Positions 5,075 to 9,224 of a DNA stretch of 9,224 nucleotides are shown piece after piece. Below the pieces are notes generated by a model. That model searched no databases. It was not told the DNA's origin and worked only from the letters and a program-made list of their open reading frames with translations. The DNA is from Lentisphaeria bacterium (GTDB taxonomy: Bacteria > Verrucomicrobiota > Lentisphaeria > Oligosphaerales > Lenti-02): positions 1 through 9,224 of the forward strand of contig JAGLDW010000020.1 of the NCBI GenBank assembly GCA_023145395.1, given 5' to 3'. A program made the position numbers and the translations under genes. The first letter of the stretch is position 1; each line of letters starts with the position of its first letter.

Positions 5075-7360
5075 ATGAAATCTGGTTTGCGATACCACCT
5101 GACCGCGCTGGCGGCCGTACTTGTCATGCTGGGGAGCCATTTGGCGGGTACCTGGCTCTCCTCGCGGACGGAAAAGCAGATGGGGGCAGTGTGCGGATTG
5201 GGTGGCCTGCGTACCGAGTTGCTTCTGCTCGCCACCCATGTGGACGACCTTGTCACAGCACGCCAACGCAACTGGACGGCCGAGGAGAGGGAGGCGCTGC
5301 GGCTCATCGACGCCAAGCTCAAAGCCGTCGAGAGTATCATGAAGGCGTTGGACTGGCGTATGCTGCCGGTCATCACCCCGACATCGGAGACGAACGGAAA
5401 CTCGGAACTGCTTGTCTCTCTGGACGAGCAATGGAGCCATGTTCGTGAAGCCGCGAGAAATGCGGTCATCGGGCAGCAGGTGCTGCACAATCGAGACGAG
5501 ATTCGCAGACGCACTATCCGCCTTGTTCACAACACGGATTTCCTCGTGGAGAAGACCCAGCAGGCGCACAGCCGCAATGTGCGCCTCGTTCGTTGGGTTG
5601 GACTCGCCTGTTTTGCGGTTGTCGCCGCCTTGTTCCTCCTTCTCATCGCGCAGATTCACCTTGCCCTCCTCCGTCCGCTTCGGCAGTTGTCCGACCGTCT
5701 GAGACTGCTTAGCACGGGCAATCTTCAGGCTGAGACTCACATGCCCCTCACTCTGCGCGGGCAATTCATGAAGATCGCCGAGCATACCAACGCCTTCATG
5801 GACCGCTTCCGCAGAGCCGACCAGACGAAGGACCGTTTTCTGGCGACGATGAGTCATGAAATCCGGACGCCCATGAACGGTGTTGTCGGCTTCCTGGACA
5901 ATCTCAGAGAGACGGATCTGAACGAACGGCAGAGGCAGTATGTCAGACTCATTGATTCGAGCGCGCGCAGCCTTCTCAACGTCATCAACGAGATCCTCGA
6001 CTTTTCGAAGCTGTCTTCCGGCAAGATGGAACTTGAGGAGGTCGCCTTCGATCTGTCCTCCCTTCTTCAGGAGCGAGTTGCCGTCGGGCGGCAGATCGTG
6101 CGGGGAAAGAGAGTCAAGGTCAGTCTTGAGATGGCCGATCAGGAGCCTTTGATCATTCGGAGCGATCCAACCCGACTCCGGCAGGTTCTCGACAACTTGG
6201 TGAGCAACGCGGCAAAGTTCACCGAGGGGGGTGAGATCCTTCTCAAACTGCAGAGACAGGGGAGGAACGACGGCAAGACTGCGCTGATATTCTCTGTGAC
6301 CGATACTGGCATTGGCATCTCCGAAGACCGGATTCCACGACTTTTCGAGGCATTCACACAGGCGGAGAGCAGCACGACTCGACGTTTTGGAGGAACCGGA
6401 CTCGGGCTCCGCATCGCCTACGATCTCGTCCAGCTCATGGGCGGACGCCTCAACGTGGCGAGCGAGGTCGGCAAAGGGACGACCTTCGATTTCACGATTG
6501 TTGTTGAAACGGCCAAACCCGAGGAGCAGGTCAGGCTCTCCGACCACTACACCATCACGCTCTCCAAGGGCGCCCTGCGCAAGTTCTGGGCGCTTCTTGT
6601 CGACGACACGCCCACAAATCTTTTCCTCATGGAAACCATCTGCCAGAGCATCGGCCTGCCCTACCGCACTGCCACAAACGGGCAGGAGGCCGTCGATATG
6701 GCCACAAAAAACCACTTCGACCTCATCTTCATGGATATCCAGATGCCCGTGATGGACGGCTACACGGCTATTCGCAGAATTCGAGAGCTTGACGATGCCG
6801 AGTCGACCCAGATCATCGCCCTCACTGCCTCCGCCTTCCAAGAGGATGTGGACCAGGCGCTTGGCGTGGGGTCCACCGGCTTCATCGCAAAACCATTTGA
6901 GAGAAATCATCTCCTGCTCTGCATTGCCGAGTATCTTGGCATACCCTTCGAACGGCACTTGCGGGACCGACCTGACTCCTGCGAAAGCGAGGTCGATGTC
7001 ACGGTGCGACGCATGTACGATTTCATGCGTGAGCAATACCGCATCGGCCTTGGGGAAATCAAGATGGTGCTCGCCCAGTCCGTGGCCGATTGGAGGCCCC
7101 TGCTCAATGATATCCGCGCCTACGCCAAGCAGAATGACTGGGACCGCATCCGGCCCATCATGCACAAGCTGAAGGGGCAGCTCAGTTCCATTGGCTTGCC
7201 GCACCACGCAGAGAGCGCCGCCACATTCAACGCCGCCATACACGGGGATGAAACAGAGGGTCTTCGCGAGCAACTCGACGAGTTTGCCGACGAACTCGCC
7301 GAGATCTTCAGTGTCGCGGAGCGGGAGATCACCCTGCAACCAACCGAGCCCGAGGCATAG
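5075..7360 (+). CDS. Hybrid sensor histidine kinase (TM-sensor-TM-HAMP-HisKA-HATPase-REC-HPt)
   Basis: A 761-residue inner-membrane sensor kinase with a full internal phosphorelay. Two membrane segments (about residues 8-28 and 172-197) flank a helical, presumably periplasmic, sensor of about 140 residues that I do not recognise; LGGLRTELLLLATHV (42-56) faintly recalls the PilJ/NarX-type helical sensors. A HAMP linker follows (about 199-248, RPLRQLSDRLR). The HisKA domain has FLATMSHEIRTPMNGV with phospho-acceptor H261. The ATPase domain has the N box DNLVSNAAKF (373-382), G1 DTGIGI (410-415), F box FEAF (424-427) and G2 GGTGLGL (439-445). The receiver (about 504-620) has D510/D511, phospho-acceptor D554 in FMDIQMP, T584 and K606. 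The C-terminal HPt domain carries IMHKLKGQLSSIGL (695-708) with H697. All relay residues are present. The ATG has only a poor GGGA-type ribosome site; the gene begins 30 bp after panC. No partner response regulator gene lies nearby, so HPt output probably goes to a distant regulator. Confidence 0.93.
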   Translation: MKSGLRYHLTALAAVLVMLGSHLAGTWLSSRTEKQMGAVCGLGGLRTELLLLATHVDDLVTARQRNWTAEEREALRLIDAKLKAVESIMKALDWRMLPVITPTSETNGNSELLVSLDEQWSHVREAARNAVIGQQVLHNRDEIRRRTIRLVHNTDFLVEKTQQAHSRNVRLVRWVGLACFAVVAALFLLLIAQIHLALLRPLRQLSDRLRLLSTGNLQAETHMPLTLRGQFMKIAEHTNAFMDRFRRADQTKDRFLATMSHEIRTPMNGVVGFLDNLRETDLNERQRQYVRLIDSSARSLLNVINEILDFSKLSSGKMELEEVAFDLSSLLQERVAVGRQIVRGKRVKVSLEMADQEPLIIRSDPTRLRQVLDNLVSNAAKFTEGGEILLKLQRQGRNDGKTALIFSVTDTGIGISEDRIPRLFEAFTQAESSTTRRFGGTGLGLRIAYDLVQLMGGRLNVASEVGKGTTFDFTIVVETAKPEEQVRLSDHYTITLSKGALRKFWALLVDDTPTNLFLMETICQSIGLPYRTATNGQEAVDMATKNHFDLIFMDIQMPVMDGYTAIRRIRELDDAESTQIIALTASAFQEDVDQALGVGSTGFIAKPFERNHLLLCIAEYLGIPFERHLRDRPDSCESEVDVTVRRMYDFMREQYRIGLGEIKMVLAQSVADWRPLLNDIRAYAKQNDWDRIRPIMHKLKGQLSSIGLPHHAESAATFNAAIHGDETEGLREQLDEFADELAEIFSVAEREITLQPTEPEA

Positions 7361-7363
7361 AGC

Positions 7364-8731
7364 TTACGCATACGGCCCGTGATCGGCGAAGGTGGGAATG
7401 TCCCCGTTCTCGTTTAGCATGATGCCCCGTGGACGGACGTATTCGATTCCGGGCAGGAACTCGTCGCCGATTTCGTCGAGCTTGCGTTGAGTCAGCGCGT
7501 CGAGCCGTTGGACTGTGGCTGCGTGACTGGACTGTTCGGCTAGATTGGTCTGCTGGTATGGATCCGCGTCGTTGTCGTACAGCAGCCAGGGACCGTCAAG
7601 ATCTCTCGCGTAGGTGAAGCGCTCCGTGCGGACCCCGCGGTACACGCGTCCCCCGTTTCGCTCATGCCACTGATGGAAGGCGAAGTGCAGCGCAAGCAGC
7701 GCACCGTCCAACTCAGGCACATCCTCGCCTCGCAGCAGCGGCGATGCATCGATTCCCTGCACGCTGTCCGGGATGGGGACTCCGCAGAGCCCGAGGAGCG
7801 TCGGCATGATGTCCGGGGCGTTGACCACTTCGCCGATGGTTCTGCCTGCGCGGCCATAGGCCGCCGGGTGGCGGATGAGAAGCGGAACGCGGATCGACTC
7901 CTCCCACGGCTTCTGCTTCTTCCACATGCCCTGGCAGCCAAGCATATCGCCATGGTCGCTTGTGAAGACGATGATTGTGTTCTCCTCGACCCCTGCGTCG
8001 CGCAGCGTCGCCAGCAATTCGCCGAAGCAGGCGTCAAGCGCCTCGATGTGAGCGTAGTATCCAGCCAGTTGCTCTTGTGCGGACTCCGCAATTTTCGCAG
8101 GCACGTTCGGACGCAGAACCACTTGCTTGGGATCATATTTCTTGCGGAATCGCTCCGGCGCCGTCTGGTAGGGAGCATGGGGTGGTCCCCATGAGAGAAA
8201 CAGGGCAAAGGGGCGGTCCGGCGACGATGTCCCGTGCGCGCGGATGTATTCGCATGCGCATTGGGTTTGCGCCTCCGCGTCGTAGCCCTCCCATTTTCGC
8301 TTTTCGGGCGTGTCGCCGTAATAGGGCGAGTCATTGTAGTTGTGCGAGCACTCGAAGCCGCGCCAGAAGCGGAATCCGAGTCTTCGTTCAGGCGGCACGA
8401 ATGCCTGCCTGCCCTGCCCGTCAATGTGCCACTTGCCAATGTAGCCCGTGTCGTAGCCGGCCTGGTTGAGGCACTCCGCCAGCGGAACCGCGTCGGAGGT
8501 GATGTTCACGTCATTGAGGAAGAGTCCATGCGTGAGCGGATGCTGGCCGGTCATCAGCGTCGCCCGATAGGGACAGCACACTGGCGTGCCTGAGATCGCG
8601 TTGCGGAAATTTGCGCTCTCCGCGGCGAAATGGTCCAGATTCGGGGTGCACGCATTCACGTCACTCTCGTAGCCAAGCGCTTGCGCTCGCCACTGATCGC
8701 CGAACACAAAGAGAAGATTTGGCTGTGTCAT
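7364..8731 (-). CDS. Sulfatase (Cys-type, formylglycine-dependent), type I family
   Basis: A 455-residue sulfatase of the alkaline phosphatase superfamily, hydrolysing sulfate esters. The opening NLLFVFGDQWRAQALGY is the usual first strand, with metal ligand D12. The maturation signature C-x-P-x-R is CCPYR, where C52 becomes formylglycine, followed by the conserved ATLMTGQHPLTHG. GKWH (residues 99-102) and PPHAPY (183-188) carry active-site Lys/His residues. TSDHGDMLG (257-265) supplies metal ligands D259 and H260, and KKQKPWEESIRVPLL (271-285) is a typical substrate-side segment. Substrate cannot be assigned (arylsulfatase, choline sulfatase or glycan sulfatase are all possible). No signal peptide is seen, unusual for a glycan sulfatase. 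The ATG at 8731 is chosen because it matches family N-termini, though no ribosome site precedes it; an ATG at 8770, with AAGGA some 10 bp upstream, would add 13 basic residues. It is convergent with the kinase gene, the stop codons being 3 bp apart. Confidence 0.92.
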   Translation of the reverse strand: MTQPNLLFVFGDQWRAQALGYESDVNACTPNLDHFAAESANFRNAISGTPVCCPYRATLMTGQHPLTHGLFLNDVNITSDAVPLAECLNQAGYDTGYIGKWHIDGQGRQAFVPPERRLGFRFWRGFECSHNYNDSPYYGDTPEKRKWEGYDAEAQTQCACEYIRAHGTSSPDRPFALFLSWGPPHAPYQTAPERFRKKYDPKQVVLRPNVPAKIAESAQEQLAGYYAHIEALDACFGELLATLRDAGVEENTIIVFTSDHGDMLGCQGMWKKQKPWEESIRVPLLIRHPAAYGRAGRTIGEVVNAPDIMPTLLGLCGVPIPDSVQGIDASPLLRGEDVPELDGALLALHFAFHQWHERNGGRVYRGVRTERFTYARDLDGPWLLYDNDADPYQQTNLAEQSSHAATVQRLDALTQRKLDEIGDEFLPGIEYVRPRGIMLNENGDIPTFADHGPYA

Positions 8732-8837
8732 GGAGATGGAGTGCTTTCGATGCGGTCTCTCTCGTTGCATGCGCCTCAGTCCTTGCACTCGAGAATTCGC
8801 GTAGGAACCGAGATTCCATACTCTATCGCGCCCGATC

Positions 8838-8867
8838 TGCCACTGCCACTGCCAGTGCCAGTGCCAG
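8838..8867. repeat. Hexanucleotide tandem repeat, five units
   Basis: Five contiguous 6-bp units: TGCCAC twice, then TGCCAG three times, 30 bp in all. The single-base switch between the two halves suggests expansion of a diverged pair of units. It lies about 107 bp upstream of the sulfatase start. Confidence 0.9.
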
Positions 8868-8914
8868 GTCGATTTGCCATGACGCGCGGAGTTCGCAGTC
8901 TGCCTCTGGTCGTG

Positions 8915-8930
8915 TGCGCATCGCGCTGTC
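8915..8930. repeat. 16-bp direct repeat, copy 1
   Basis: TGCGCATCGCGCTGTC here is repeated exactly at 9058-9073. The flanks differ, so it is a short dispersed motif rather than part of a longer duplication. Confidence 0.85.
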
Positions 8931-8953
8931 CGTGTCCCCCGCCGTCAACCGGT

Positions 8954-8971
8954 GTTCGCGGGGACGCGAAC
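8954..8971. repeat. Perfect hairpin, 7-bp stem
   Basis: GTTCGCG and CGCGAAC form a perfect 7-bp stem around the loop GGGA. There is no T tract after it on either strand, so it does not look like an intrinsic terminator. Confidence 0.7.
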
Positions 8972-8984
8972 GGTCCAGGGGCAT

Positions 8985-9007
8985 GGCTCGTCAGAGCCTC
9001 GCCCTCC
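8985..9007. repeat. GGCTC/GAGC hairpin-plus-tail unit, copy 1
   Basis: GGCTC, GTCA loop, GAGCC form a 5-bp stem and run into the tail TCGCCCTCC. The same arrangement, with small changes, recurs at 9077-9100, so this is a small repeat unit rather than a chance palindrome. Confidence 0.7.
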
Positions 9008-9021
9008 ACGATTTGCGTTGT

Positions 9022-9078
9022 CCGCAGAGTGCCGGAGGCAGCTTGCCTCCGGGCGTATGCGCATCGCGCTGTCTGCGG
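9022..9078. repeat. Nested inverted repeat with strong inner hairpin
   Basis: Outer arms CCGCAGA (9022-9028) and TCTGCGG (9072-9078) are perfect complements. Inside, CCGGAGGCA (9032-9040) and TGCCTCCGG (9044-9052) form a perfect 9-bp stem with a GCT loop, and ATGCGCAT (9057-9064) is a self-complementary palindrome. The second copy of the 16-bp direct repeat lies within it. It may fold as a compact multi-stem structure in RNA or single-stranded DNA. Confidence 0.7.
9058..9073. repeat. 16-bp direct repeat, copy 2
   Basis: Exact copy of the 16 bp at 8915-8930, 143 bp downstream of it. Confidence 0.85.
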
Positions 9079-9100
9079 CTCAGCGGGAGCTTCGCCCTCC
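9077..9100. repeat. GGCTC/GAGC hairpin-plus-tail unit, copy 2
   Basis: GGCTC, a five-base loop, GAGC, then TTCGCCCTCC: matches the unit at 8985-9007 with a one-base longer interior and one C-to-T change in the 14-base GAGC-to-CTCC tail. Both copies have the same orientation, 92-93 bp apart. Confidence 0.7.
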
Positions 9101-9101
9101 C

Positions 9102-9124
9102 TTCGTGCCCTTCGTGTCTTCGTG
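9102..9124. repeat. TTCGTG triplicate (intergenic 'HEGHEG' repeat)
   Basis: TTCGTG occurs at 9102-9107, 9111-9116 and 9119-9124, a degenerate 8-9 bp tandem followed by a T-rich run. Read on the minus strand it encodes RRHEGHEG, a peptide known to me as a recurrent spurious translation of intergenic repeats in many environmental bacterial genomes. It marks repeat DNA, not a gene. Confidence 0.7.
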
Positions 9125-9192
9125 GTTTTTCTCTGTCTTCGCTTTGCGGAGTTCGCGCGAGGCGTTTGTGGCGTTGGCTGCTTTCCATGTCG

Positions 9193-9220
9193 TTGACAAG
9201 CGATGCCGGTCCGGTATTTT
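9193..9220 (+). promoter_or_regulatory. Sigma70-like promoter for a gene beyond the right edge
   Basis: TTGACA (9193-9198, full consensus) and TATTTT (9215-9220) are 16 bp apart, directing transcription rightward from about position 9227, just outside the window. It lies after the repeat block, as expected for the start of the next gene. Confidence 0.5.
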
Positions 9221-9224
9221 CATC

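Larger units (their letters stand above)
8732..9224. other. Repeat-rich intergenic region without a credible gene
   Basis: About 490 bp upstream of the sulfatase. Open frames here encode low-complexity peptides (for example GASPSL on one strand and RRHEGHEG on the other) with no recognisable domain and no ribosome site; such peptides are the usual spurious products of dispersed intergenic repeats. The region holds a hexanucleotide tandem repeat, several short perfect hairpins, paired short repeats and a TTCGTG triplicate, listed separately, and ends in an outward-facing promoter. The sulfatase promoter must lie in its first part, but I see no convincing boxes. Confidence 0.75.

Noticed and set aside
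5018..7339. A 773-codon open frame on the minus strand, antisense to the hybrid kinase.
   Set aside because: It mirrors a gene whose HisKA, HATPase, REC and HPt motifs are all intact. The antisense product shows no domain and is a by-product of GC-rich codon use with few antisense stops.
9032..9052. The strong 9-bp hairpin considered as an intrinsic terminator.
   Set aside because: No T run follows on either strand and no gene ends just before it; the nearest T-rich stretch is about 75 bp away.
8630..9196. A 188-codon plus-strand open frame at the right end.
   Set aside because: It overlaps the sulfatase start and then reads through the repeat block, giving low-complexity Arg/Ser/Pro sequence with GASPS-type strings typical of translated intergenic repeats.

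Overview
The window looks like chromosomal DNA from a GC-rich (roughly 58-60% by eye), Gram-negative-type bacterium. A sulfatase, a sialidase-like tail, a secreted Sel1-repeat protein with a tryptophan/lysine-rich mature N-terminus, a large hybrid histidine kinase and repeat-laden intergenic DNA together fit the Planctomycetota-Verrucomicrobiota-Lentisphaerota/Kiritimatiellota range or a similar environmental lineage. This placement is inference; there is no rRNA or other phylogenetic marker here. No phage, transposase, CRISPR or tRNA was seen.

Layout. (1) Positions 1-631, plus strand: the last 37 codons of a gene whose tail resembles sialidase/BNR-type proteins, then a GNAT acetyltransferase with a strong ribosome binding site. 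(2) Positions 679-1785, minus strand: a mannose-1-phosphate guanylyltransferase (ManC type, single domain), convergent with the acetyltransferase. (3) Positions 1786-2023: a divergent intergenic region with a good sigma70-like promoter (TTGAGC, 17 bp, TATATT) whose spacer is largely a run of nine C residues. (4) Positions 2024-7360, plus strand: four tightly packed genes, probably one transcription unit: a secreted Sel1-repeat protein, panB, panC (GTGA overlap with panB) and a membrane hybrid histidine kinase with HAMP, HisKA, HATPase, receiver and HPt parts. (5) Positions 7364-8731, minus strand: a Cys-type sulfatase ending only 3 bp from the kinase stop codon. (6) Positions 8732-9224: about 490 bp without a credible gene, holding a hexanucleotide tandem repeat, several perfect hairpins, two copies of a short GGCTC/GAGC hairpin-plus-tail unit, a TTCGTG triplicate and, at the very end, a good outward-facing promoter (TTGACA, 16 bp, TATTTT) for a gene beyond the window.

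How the genes may work together. PanB and PanC catalyse the first and last committed steps to pantothenate (ketopantoate formation and condensation of pantoate with beta-alanine); panE/ilvC and panD functions must lie elsewhere. ManC supplies GDP-mannose for surface glycans. The sulfatase and the sialidase-like tail suggest use of sulfated or sialylated glycans. The least ordinary part is the operon that joins a putatively periplasmic Sel1-repeat protein to a sensor kinase with a periplasmic loop, under a promoter with a slippage-prone C tract. This recalls the ExoR (Sel1-type, periplasmic) and ExoS (kinase) pair of rhizobia, but the functional link here is a hypothesis.
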